From NCBI GenBank assembly GCA_964544365.1, contig CAZJCW010000178.1, positions 1 to 9,000 on the forward strand: 9,000 nucleotides of DNA, read 5' to 3'. The stretch comes from Alsobacter sp964544365. Its GTDB lineage: Bacteria > Pseudomonadota > Alphaproteobacteria > Rhizobiales > Beijerinckiaceae. The notes beneath the pieces are model-generated. The model had not been told where the DNA came from. It searched no databases and saw only the letters and a program-made list of their open reading frames with translations. Shown here one piece after another: positions 1 through 5,483 of the stretch (position 1 is its first letter; every line of letters begins with the position of its first letter). A program made the position numbers and the translations under genes.

Positions 1-8
1 CGGGCGCG

Positions 9-245
9 ATGCAGACCTTCTTCGTCGAGATCAAGTGCAAGCTGGGCAAGACCTACGAGGTGGCGAGCCGCCTCGCCGACGCCGAAATCGCCTCCGAGAT
101 CTACTCGACCGCCGGCACCTACGACATCCTCGCCAAGTTCCATGTCGACGACCACGTCGACATCGGCCATTTCGTGGGCGAGAAGGTCCAGGTCATCCCC
201 GACATCATGGACACCCACACGATCATCACGTTCAAGGCGTTCTGA
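9..245 (+). CDS. Stand-alone Lrp/AsnC ligand-binding (RAM) domain protein
   Basis: The 78-residue product consists only of the C-terminal ligand-binding and oligomerisation domain of Lrp/AsnC regulators (RAM fold, beta-alpha-beta-beta-alpha-beta). Visible hallmarks are a first strand FFVEIKCKLGK (4-14), a helix with EVASRLADAEIASEIYS (16-32), the TAGTYDILAKF turn and strand (34-44), and the closing DTHTIITFKAF (68-78). There is no helix-turn-helix, so it should not bind DNA itself. Known relatives form ring-shaped oligomers that bind amino acids or related small effectors; the ligand here cannot be read. The length is usual for such single-domain proteins, so the gene looks complete although only 8 bases precede the ATG and its ribosome-binding site cannot be judged. 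meaB follows after 61 bases on the same strand, so co-transcription is possible. Family assignment is solid; biological role is unknown. Confidence 0.85.
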   Translation: MQTFFVEIKCKLGKTYEVASRLADAEIASEIYSTAGTYDILAKFHVDDHVDIGHFVGEKVQVIPDIMDTHTIITFKAF

Positions 246-261
246 GCGAACCGCGATGCCG

Positions 262-306
262 GGGCGGGCGGTTGCCGCGAGCCGTTCCGTGACGTAAGGC
301 CCGCCC
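262..306 (+). promoter_or_regulatory. Inverted repeat spanning the meaB leader
   Basis: GGGCGGGC at 262-269 is the exact reverse complement of GCCCGCCC at 299-306. The right arm ends on the base before the meaB ATG and takes in the last G of the likely Shine-Dalgarno sequence TAAGG (295-299). If the RNA folds this way, the region between ribosome-binding site and start codon would be paired. The 29-base loop can form a weak inner stem (CGGTT 269-273 with AGCCG 280-284, one G-U pair). An 8-base G/C-only match can arise by chance in DNA this GC-rich, so a regulatory role is only a suggestion. Confidence 0.3.
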
Positions 307-1314
307 ATGAGCGCCCGCCTTCCCGACCTCGACGACCTCGCCGGCCGCCTCGTCGCGGGGGACCGCGCGGCGCTGGCGCGTGCCATCACCCTCGTCGAAT
401 CCCGCCGCCACGACCACCAGTCGGCGGCGCGGCACCTCGTCCAGCGGCTTCTGCCGCGCACCGGCGGCGCAGTGCGCGTCGGCGTGACGGGAGTGCCCGG
501 GGTTGGCAAGTCGACGACCATCGACATGCTGGGCTCGAACCTGACGGCGGCGGGCCATCGCGTCGCGGTGCTGGCCGTCGACCCGTCTTCGAGCCGGACA
601 GGGGGCTCCATCCTGGGCGACAAGACGAGGATGACCCGCCTCGCTGTCGATCCGGCAGCCTTCATCCGTCCCTCGCCCTCCTCGGGTACGCTCGGCGGCG
701 TCGGGGCGAGAACCCGCGAGACGATGCTGCTCTGCGAGGCGGCCGGATTCGATGTCGTGCTGGTCGAGACGGTCGGAATCGGCCAGTCGGAAACGACCGT
801 CGCCGAGATGACGGACATCTTCGTCGTGCTGATGCTGCCGGGGGCGGGCGACGAGCTGCAGGGCATCAAGAAGGGCGTTCTGGAACTCGCCGACCTCATC
901 GCCGTGAACAAGGCGGAGGGCGAGGGCCTCAACCGCGCCCGCGCGGCGGCGGCCGAGTACCGCGCCGCGCTGCACATCCTCGCCCCGGCCTCGCCGCACT
1001 GGACCCCGCCGGTGATGCTGATCTCCGGCCTCGCCAACGAGGGGCTCGACGCGCTGTGGGAGCAGGTGCTCGAGCATCGGCGCAGGATGACGGCGTCCGG
1101 CGAGTTCGCCGCCCGCCGGCGGGCCCAGCAAACGCGCTGGATGTGGACGATGATCGAGGACCGGCTGATGTCGCGCCTGCACGCCGACCCGGCCGTACGC
1201 GGGCGGATTCCCGCGCTGGAGGCGGCGGTGGCCGCCGGCGACCTGTCGCCCACGGTGGCGGCGGAGGAGGTCGTGGGCCTGCTCGGCCTCTGGGAGGAGG
1301 GGACAACGCCGTGA
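307..1314 (+). CDS. meaB: MeaB/ArgK-family GTPase, chaperone of B12-dependent acyl-CoA mutase
   Basis: This 335-residue G3E-family P-loop GTPase matches MeaB, which binds adenosylcobalamin-dependent mutases (methylmalonyl-CoA or ethylmalonyl-CoA mutase). There it gates cofactor loading and protects or reactivates the enzyme using GTP hydrolysis. Visible motifs are Walker A GVPGVGKST (62-70), DPSSSRTGGSILGDKTRM (92-109) with the family's switch residues, ETVGIGQSE (154-162, Walker B/G3 region), MLPGAGDELQGIKKG (176-190) and the base-recognition motif at 201-204. That last motif reads NKAE where NKxD is normal. The C-terminal third (about 265-335) is helical and corresponds to the dimerisation region. 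The ATG at 307 has TAAGG 7 bases upstream. Its stop overlaps the start of pcp. No mutase gene is in the window, so the partner must be encoded elsewhere. Which mutase it serves is not decided by the sequence. Confidence 0.95.
   Translation: MSARLPDLDDLAGRLVAGDRAALARAITLVESRRHDHQSAARHLVQRLLPRTGGAVRVGVTGVPGVGKSTTIDMLGSNLTAAGHRVAVLAVDPSSSRTGGSILGDKTRMTRLAVDPAAFIRPSPSSGTLGGVGARTRETMLLCEAAGFDVVLVETVGIGQSETTVAEMTDIFVVLMLPGAGDELQGIKKGVLELADLIAVNKAEGEGLNRARAAAAEYRAALHILAPASPHWTPPVMLISGLANEGLDALWEQVLEHRRRMTASGEFAARRRAQQTRWMWTMIEDRLMSRLHADPAVRGRIPALEAAVAAGDLSPTVAAEEVVGLLGLWEEGTTP
1295..1302 (+). promoter_or_regulatory. Ribosome-binding site fixing the pcp GTG start
   Basis: AGGAGGGG at 1295-1302, inside the last codons of meaB, is a near-perfect Shine-Dalgarno sequence 8-10 bases before GTG at 1311. 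It supports this GTG over the much earlier in-frame ATG at 1056, which would lie deep inside meaB and add 85 residues of unrelated low-complexity sequence. Confidence 0.75.
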
Positions 1315-2006
1315 CTTCGAAGGGTACAAGGGCGCCGCGCCTGCTCGTGACCGGCTTCGGGCCCTACCCGAAGGTCCGCGTGAACCCGACAGGGGTCCTC
1401 GCCCGCCGGCTCGGCGCGTCGCGCCGCCTCGCCCGCCTCGGCATCGCCGTGACGGCGGAGGTGGTGGAGACGTCCTATGCCGCCGCCGGCGCCGCCGTGC
1501 CCCCGCTCATCGCCGGGATCGACCCCGACGCCTGCCTGCATCTGGGCCTCGCGCCGCGTGAGCGTGCGGTGCGGATCGAGACGCGCGGCGAGAACCGCAC
1601 CCGCAGGCTGTCGCCCGACGTGCGCGGCAAGCGGCCGGCGAGCCGCGCGCTGCGCCCGGACTCGCCGAAGGCGCTGACGGGTACGCCGCGCGCCGCCGCG
1701 CTCCTCGCCGGTCTGAAGAGAGCCGGCGTGCGGGCGCGGCTCTCCAATGACGCGGGAGCCTATCTCTGCAACGCGATGTACTTCTGGTCGCTCGACGAGG
1801 CGCGCAAGGCGGGGCGCCGGCGCGCCGTGGTGTTCGTGCACCTGCCATGGCCCGCCCCGGCCGCCGGCACGCGGCCGGCCGGGCGGCGGCGCATCGCCCG
1901 TCCGCCGTCGCTCGCCGTCCTCGTCAGGGCGCTGGAGGACATCGCGGTCCAGCTCGCGCTCGAGGCGCGGGCGACCGGCCGGGCCGGATCGAAGCGGCCC
2001 GCTTAA
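1311..2006 (+). CDS. pcp: Pyroglutamyl-peptidase I (peptidase family C15)
   Basis: The product is a 231-residue cytoplasmic cysteine peptidase that removes N-terminal pyroglutamate (5-oxoproline) from peptides. From the GTG start, the N-terminal strand LLVTGFGPYPKVRVNPTG (11-28) is the family's TGF.PF....NPS motif. HLGLAPRERAVRIE (77-90) carries the catalytic Glu90, SNDAGAYLCNAMYF (145-158) the nucleophile Cys153, and VFVHLPW (174-180) the catalytic His177. The spacings Glu-63-Cys and Cys-24-His equal those of the characterised Bacillus enzyme (81/144/168), so an active enzyme is expected. The length is close to the usual 210-220 residues, with a basic, Arg/Ala-rich C-terminal helix. The start overlaps the meaB stop as GTGA, implying translational coupling. 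A metabolic link between pyroglutamate removal and a B12-mutase chaperone is not obvious; simple co-expression is the safest reading. Confidence 0.92.
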   Translation: MTSKGTRAPRLLVTGFGPYPKVRVNPTGVLARRLGASRRLARLGIAVTAEVVETSYAAAGAAVPPLIAGIDPDACLHLGLAPRERAVRIETRGENRTRRLSPDVRGKRPASRALRPDSPKALTGTPRAAALLAGLKRAGVRARLSNDAGAYLCNAMYFWSLDEARKAGRRRAVVFVHLPWPAPAAGTRPAGRRRIARPPSLAVLVRALEDIAVQLALEARATGRAGSKRPA

Positions 2007-2120
2007 CGCTTCGGAAAGCGTACTCGTCCACTGTGGATTCACCCAGGGGTCCGTCGGGCGGCCCTGGCAGTGTGCCCGCGTGGCCTTTCGCCGTGCGGGG
2101 ATGTTCCCGGGGACGCGCGT
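2007..2120. other. Intergenic region between pcp and the MBL-like gene, with two small hairpins
   Basis: Directly after the pcp stop, CGCTT (2007-2011) pairs with AAGCG (2016-2020) across the tetraloop CGGA. Further on, CCAGGG (2043-2048) pairs with CCCTGG (2062-2067) across a 13-base loop. Neither is followed by a run of T, so a Rho-independent terminator is not convincing. No clear -35/-10 promoter is visible, although the size of the gap would allow one. CGGGGA (2108-2113) lies 7 bases before the ATG at 2121 and is the likely ribosome-binding site of the next gene. Confidence 0.35.
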
Positions 2121-2957
2121 ATGAGTACCACCCAGATCCATCTGCTCGATCCGTGCGCCGGCATGGTTCTGGTGGTCGGCAGCGACGGCTCCCGGCTCCT
2201 CTACGGCTCGCAGGCGGGGCTCGGTTCGAGCAACGAGCTGCTGCAACGCCTGTTCGAGGTGCTCGAGGACGGCAAGATCGACTATTTCGTCCACCCCGGG
2301 GTCGAGACGGAGGGTGCCGTCGGCGTCGCCGACATCACCGACATGTTCCCGGTCGAAACCTGCCTCGAGCCCGCCGGCGAAGGCTTCGCCGTGTCGCAGC
2401 TCTATGCCAATTTCCGCGCCGACCGCGAGACGGACACGCTGGAGCCCGACGACATCTACGAACTGGGCGAGACCCAGGTCCGCATCATCGCCTCGCCGCA
2501 CGGCCGCGAGACGCCCGAAGGCAAGATCCGCCCGGTGGCGCTGCACGTCGCCCATGGCGAGGAGGCCGTGGGCGGTTCGATCCTGTGCACGGGCGCGATG
2601 AACGGGCTCGACTGGCTCGATCTCGGCGAGGAGACGGTCCGGCTCTTCCAGGCCGACACGCTCATCCTCGACGGCCGCCATCCGCTCGACGTGATCCTGA
2701 CCGCGCGCGACCGCGGTCTCGTCAGCGCCGATCCGCTGCGGTGGATCGCGCCCAAGACCGTCCTGCTCGGCACCGACCCGGACGGCGAGAACAAGCTGCG
2801 CGTCGCGGCGCGCGAGCTCTACGGCCACATCGCGCGGCAGAACGGCGCGGGCGCGGGCCTCGTCGAGCTGTCTCCCAAGGCCTGGACGACGCTGACGCTC
2901 GACGGCACCGTCGCCAAGATTGAGAACGAAGCGCGCGCGCTCGGAAAGGTGGCGTGA
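2121..2957 (+). CDS. Uncharacterised protein, possibly a metallo-beta-lactamase fold without metal ligands
   Basis: I do not recognise this 278-residue protein by name. It has no signal peptide and no membrane segment. Its layout follows the metallo-beta-lactamase (MBL) fold. MVLVVGSDGSRLLYGSQAG (15-33) sits where MBL proteins have a strand pair ending in VLIDTG. YFVHPGVETEGAVGVADI (55-72) sits where the HxHxDH metal motif and GG helix belong. SILCTGAMNGLDWL (153-166) resembles the 'ytGD' strand, ADTLILDGRHP (178-188) the 'aDvLk..HHG' strand, and APKTVLLGTD (210-219) the late 'P..vvlTH' strand. Most expected His/Asp ligands are absent, so it is unlikely to be a metal hydrolase if the reading is right. 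The ATG at 2121 is chosen over GTG 2070 because it has a ribosome-binding site and because the extra 17 residues look non-native. The stop overlaps the next gene's GTG. The gene is secure; the fold is inference. Confidence 0.6.
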   Translation: MSTTQIHLLDPCAGMVLVVGSDGSRLLYGSQAGLGSSNELLQRLFEVLEDGKIDYFVHPGVETEGAVGVADITDMFPVETCLEPAGEGFAVSQLYANFRADRETDTLEPDDIYELGETQVRIIASPHGRETPEGKIRPVALHVAHGEEAVGGSILCTGAMNGLDWLDLGEETVRLFQADTLILDGRHPLDVILTARDRGLVSADPLRWIAPKTVLLGTDPDGENKLRVAARELYGHIARQNGAGAGLVELSPKAWTTLTLDGTVAKIENEARALGKVA

Positions 2958-3289
2958 TCCTTCACGGCGCGCCGCTCTACGCGCTGGCCGCCCTCTCCGA
3001 GATCGCCGGCTGCTTCGCGTTCTGGGCCGTGTACCGGCTCGGGCGCTCGGAGCTGTGGATCGTCCCCGGCCTGGCCGCGCTGGCGGCCTTCGCCTGGCTC
3101 CTGACCCGCATCGACGTCGACCATGCCGGTCGCGCCTATGCGGCCTATGGCGGGGTGTACATCGTCGCGTCCATCGCGTGGATGGCGCTCGTCGAGGGCG
3201 CCCGCCCCGACCGCTGGGACATCGCCGGCGGCGTCGTGTGCCTCGCCGGCGCCGGCCTGATCCTGCTTGGCCCCCGCCCGGCCGGCTGA
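2954..3289 (+). CDS. ynfA: YnfA/UPF0060 family small membrane protein
   Basis: The 111-residue inner-membrane protein has four predicted transmembrane helices at roughly 6-26, 33-52, 62-81 and 88-107. Family hallmarks are LAALSEIAGCFAFWAVYRLG (11-30), GRAYAAYGGVYIVASIAW (59-76) and RPDRWDIAG (84-92). YnfA (108 residues in Escherichia coli) is related in fold to small multidrug resistance transporters and has been proposed as a dimeric drug exporter; the physiological substrate is uncertain. The SMR glutamate in helix 1 has a likely counterpart at Glu16. The GTG start at 2954 overlaps the upstream stop as GTGA and is preceded by GGAAAGG (2943-2949). Start and length fit the family. It is the last gene before the convergent che operon. 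Confidence 0.93.
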   Translation: MILHGAPLYALAALSEIAGCFAFWAVYRLGRSELWIVPGLAALAAFAWLLTRIDVDHAGRAYAAYGGVYIVASIAWMALVEGARPDRWDIAGGVVCLAGAGLILLGPRPAG

Positions 3290-3301
3290 CGGCCCGACGA
3301 A

Positions 3302-3325
3302 AAAGGCGCCCCGGAGGGCGCCTTT
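3302..3325. terminator. Bidirectional intrinsic terminator between convergent operons
   Basis: AAAGGCGCCC (3302-3311) and GGGCGCCTTT (3316-3325) form a perfect 10-base-pair stem with the tetraloop CGGA. It sits 12 bases after the ynfA stop and 25 bases past the cheY stop on the other strand. Read on the minus strand, the stem ends in a run of five U (complement of 3300-3304), a good terminator for the che operon. Read on the plus strand, only three U are present, so termination of the ynfA transcript is probably weaker. Confidence 0.78.
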
Positions 3326-3350
3326 CCGTGCCGGTCCGCGTCGTGCGGGT

Positions 3351-3737
3351 TCAGGCCACCTTGAGCACGGTCTTCACGCGCTGCTGAAGCGCGTTCGGTT
3401 CCACGGGCTTGAGGATGAAGGCGTCGACGCCGGCGGTCTTCGCCTGGCGCACGGTGTCCGAGGAGGTCTCGCTGGTCGCCATGATCACCGGCGTGCCGCG
3501 CAGCACCGGGTGCTGGCGGATCGCCTTGAGCAGGCCGAGCCCGGAGATGCCGCCCATGTGCAGGTCGGTGATGACCAGGTCGTAGCGCACCTGCGTGAGC
3601 TTCTTGATGGCCTCCTCGCCGCTCTCGGCGCCGTCCACCGTCTCCATGCCCATCTGCAGCAAGGCGAAGCGGACAAGGCCCCGCATGCTCTTCTGGTCGT
3701 CGACGACGAGCACCTTTTTCGACTTCAGATCAGCCAT
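3351..3737 (-). CDS. cheY: Chemotaxis response regulator CheY
   Basis: This 128-residue single receiver domain accepts phosphate from CheA and, as CheY-P, controls the flagellar motor switch. Every receiver landmark is present and shifted by one from E. coli CheY: acidic pair Asp13-Asp14 in VLVVDDQ, phosphoacceptor Asp58 in LVITDLHM, Thr88 in IMATSE and Lys110 in FILKP. The start at 3737 has GGGAGG 5 bases upstream. A longer in-frame start at 3842 would add 35 residues encoded antiparallel to nothing recognisable and buried in cheB, so it is rejected. The gene overlaps the end of cheB by 8 bases and is the last of the operon, just ahead of the terminator. With no cheZ visible, this protein could be the motor regulator or a phosphate-sink CheY, as in other alphaproteobacteria with several CheYs; the sequence does not decide. 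Confidence 0.95.
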   Translation of the reverse strand: MADLKSKKVLVVDDQKSMRGLVRFALLQMGMETVDGAESGEEAIKKLTQVRYDLVITDLHMGGISGLGLLKAIRQHPVLRGTPVIMATSETSSDTVRQAKTAGVDAFILKPVEPNALQQRVKTVLKVA

Positions 3738-4866
3738 TCCGGCCTCCCATGGACCTGCGGGCGGACCGGGAACCCCGGCCCGAGATATGTGCGAGCACGC
3801 CGTCGGCGATGCGGTCGAGCGGGAGGACCTGGTCCACCGCACCCAGACTCGCCGCGACCTTGGGCATGCCGTAGACGACAGAACTCGCTTCGTCCTGCGC
3901 GATCGTGTAGGCGCCGGCGCGATGCATCGCCAGCAGCCCCTCGGCGCCGTCGCGGCCCATGCCGGTGAGCAGGACGCCGGTCGCGGAGCCGCCGGCCTGG
4001 CGGGCCGCGCTCTCCATCATGATGTCGATCGACGGCTTGTGGCCGCTGAACGGCGCCTCGTCCGACAGGGCGGCGACATAGCCGCCCGACTTCTTGACGA
4101 TCCGCATGTGCCGCCCGCCCGGCGCAACCCAGACGGTGCCGGCGGTGAGGCGCTGCCCGTCCATCGCTTCCACGGAGGGCAGGCCGGCGGTCTGCTGCAG
4201 GCGCGCGGCGAGGCGCGCCGTGAACGTCGGCGGCATGTGCTGCACGACGACGATCGGGAAGGGGGAGGGCGCGAGCCCGCTCACCACCTTGCAGACCGCG
4301 GGAACGCCGCCCGTCGACGCGCCGATGCACACGATCGCGTCGGGATCGACGTTGGCGGCCGCCATGCCCGCCGCGCCGCCGCCCTGGGCGATGCGCAGCA
4401 TGGCCTGCAGGCCGGACGTCTGGGCCGGGGCGACCGGGGTCGACGCGCGCCGGTTGCTCTGCGCCGCGCGCATCAGGCCGGCGGAGGTGTCGGCGATGAA
4501 CCGGTCGATCTCGTCGGGCCGGCCGTCCGGCTTCTGGATGCAGTCGATGGCGCCGTTCTGCAGCGCCTCGAGGGTGAGGTCGGCCGAGGCGTCGGTGTGG
4601 CCGGAGACGACCAGCACCGGCATCGGGCGCACGCCCATCAGCTTCTTGAGGAAGTCGATGCCGTTCATGCCCGGCAGCTCGATGTCGAGCGACAGGACGT
4701 CGACGTCGACATTGGGCTGGCGGAGGACGTCCCAGGCGTCCTCGGCGCTTTCGGCGGTGCCGGCGAGCACGAGGCCCTCCGTCTCCTCGACGATCGCGCC
4801 GATCAGCCGGCGGATGGTGCGCGAATCGTCGACGACGAAGACGCGATAGGGAGGGCCGTTGCGCAT
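3730..4866 (-). CDS. cheB: Receptor methylesterase/glutamine deamidase CheB
   Basis: The 378-residue two-domain enzyme removes methyl groups from chemoreceptor glutamates, giving adaptation. The N-terminal receiver domain (about 7-125) has Asp13-Asp14 in VFVVDDSR, phosphoacceptor Asp61 in SLDIELPGMNG, and Lys112 in IQKPDG. A flexible Ala/Gly-rich linker covers about 130-175. The catalytic domain (about 177-360) has Ser184-Thr185 in GASTGG, His210 in QHMPP and Asp306 in LTGMGRDGAEG; the Ser-His and His-Asp spacings (26 and 96) equal those of the enteric enzyme. Phosphorylation by CheA should activate it. The tail from 361 is short and Arg-rich (ISGRGSRSARRSMGGRNG) and its last codons carry the cheY ribosome-binding site. 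The start overlaps the cheD stop as TGATG, with GGAG 8 bases upstream. Confidence 0.97.
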   Translation of the reverse strand: MRNGPPYRVFVVDDSRTIRRLIGAIVEETEGLVLAGTAESAEDAWDVLRQPNVDVDVLSLDIELPGMNGIDFLKKLMGVRPMPVLVVSGHTDASADLTLEALQNGAIDCIQKPDGRPDEIDRFIADTSAGLMRAAQSNRRASTPVAPAQTSGLQAMLRIAQGGGAAGMAAANVDPDAIVCIGASTGGVPAVCKVVSGLAPSPFPIVVVQHMPPTFTARLAARLQQTAGLPSVEAMDGQRLTAGTVWVAPGGRHMRIVKKSGGYVAALSDEAPFSGHKPSIDIMMESAARQAGGSATGVLLTGMGRDGAEGLLAMHRAGAYTIAQDEASSVVYGMPKVAASLGAVDQVLPLDRIADGVLAHISGRGSRSARRSMGGRNG

Positions 4867-5483
4867 CAGAAGAACTCCACATCGCCGGCCGGGGCACGAC
4901 GGGCGATCGTGTTCCGGTAATTCTCTTCCTGCGTCGTCACCGTGGCCGCTCCGTTGCGGTCCAGTTCCTGAACGAAGGCCCTGCCGGTGGCAGGATGGAA
5001 CCGCAGGCGGCGCGGCGCGGTGCCGCCCACGGAGCGGGAAACGATCGGGAAGCCTTCCGTCTTCAGGAAGCGCTCCACGAAGGCGATATTCTGCTCCCCG
5101 ATCTTCAACATGGTGTTACCGCCGAGCACGCGGGCGCCGCCAAAGATCTTGAATTCGATCCGGCCGCGCGCGCCGCCCTTGCGGTAGATGGAGTTGAGCA
5201 GCGTCTCCATGGCGTAGTCGCCGAAGCGCATGGCCTCGTCGCTGCCCTGGGCCAGGTCGTGCGCGTCGCTGGACGGCAGCAGGAAGTGGTTCAGGCCGCC
5301 GACGCCGGTCACCGTATCGCGCGCGCAGGCGGCGACGCAGGAGCCCAGCAGCGTCACCACCACCTCGTTGGCATCGTTGGTGACGTAGTGGTCGCCCGGG
5401 GCGACCGAAACGAGGGTCTGTCCCGACGCCGCGTCCTGAAAGGACCGGCGGGCCGGCGACGCTGAGGCTGGCGAGAGCGCCAT
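4866..5483 (-). CDS. cheD: Chemoreceptor glutamine deamidase CheD
   Basis: This 205-residue protein converts specific receptor glutamines to glutamates, making them methylatable and tuning receptor signalling. The catalytic Cys49 lies in LLGSCVAAC (45-53) and His66 in GLNHFLLP (63-70); their 17-residue spacing equals that of Thermotoga CheD, and Thr44 just before is the likely third residue. KIFGGARVLGG (112-122) and the helix NTMLKIGEQNIAFVERFL (123-140) are family hallmarks. An Ala/Ser-rich stretch of about 20 residues precedes the domain. The ATG at 5483 is set by a perfect AGGAGG 5 bases upstream and overlaps the cheR stop as TGATG; longer in-frame starts up to 5969 would only read through cheR in another frame. 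It lies between cheR and cheB, so all three receptor-modifying enzymes are made in series. Confidence 0.96.
   Translation of the reverse strand: MALSPASASPARRSFQDAASGQTLVSVAPGDHYVTNDANEVVVTLLGSCVAACARDTVTGVGGLNHFLLPSSDAHDLAQGSDEAMRFGDYAMETLLNSIYRKGGARGRIEFKIFGGARVLGGNTMLKIGEQNIAFVERFLKTEGFPIVSRSVGGTAPRRLRFHPATGRAFVQELDRNGAATVTTQEENYRNTIARRAPAGDVEFF

Noticed and set aside
232..1329. A 365-codon open frame on the - strand opposite meaB
   Set aside because: Antisense to an intact meaB and rich in Arg/His/Gly with no domain; long stop-free antisense frames are expected at this GC content.
2007..2067. Two small hairpins after pcp as a Rho-independent terminator
   Set aside because: Stems of 5 and 6 base pairs with no T-tract; kept only as a note in the intergenic entry.
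1847..2923. A 358-codon + frame bridging pcp and the MBL-like gene
   Set aside because: Arg/Pro/Gly-rich translation overlapping two better genes in other frames; the gene at 2121 has a ribosome-binding site and protein-like composition.
3738..3842. Longer cheY start at 3842
   Set aside because: The extension lies inside the cheB coding region and CheY proteins start where ATG 3737 does, with a good ribosome-binding site.
3595..4920. A 441-codon open frame on the + strand opposite cheB
   Set aside because: It is antisense to a cheB with all catalytic motifs intact; the translation is His/Asp/Arg/Gly-rich low-complexity, typical of shadows in GC-rich DNA.
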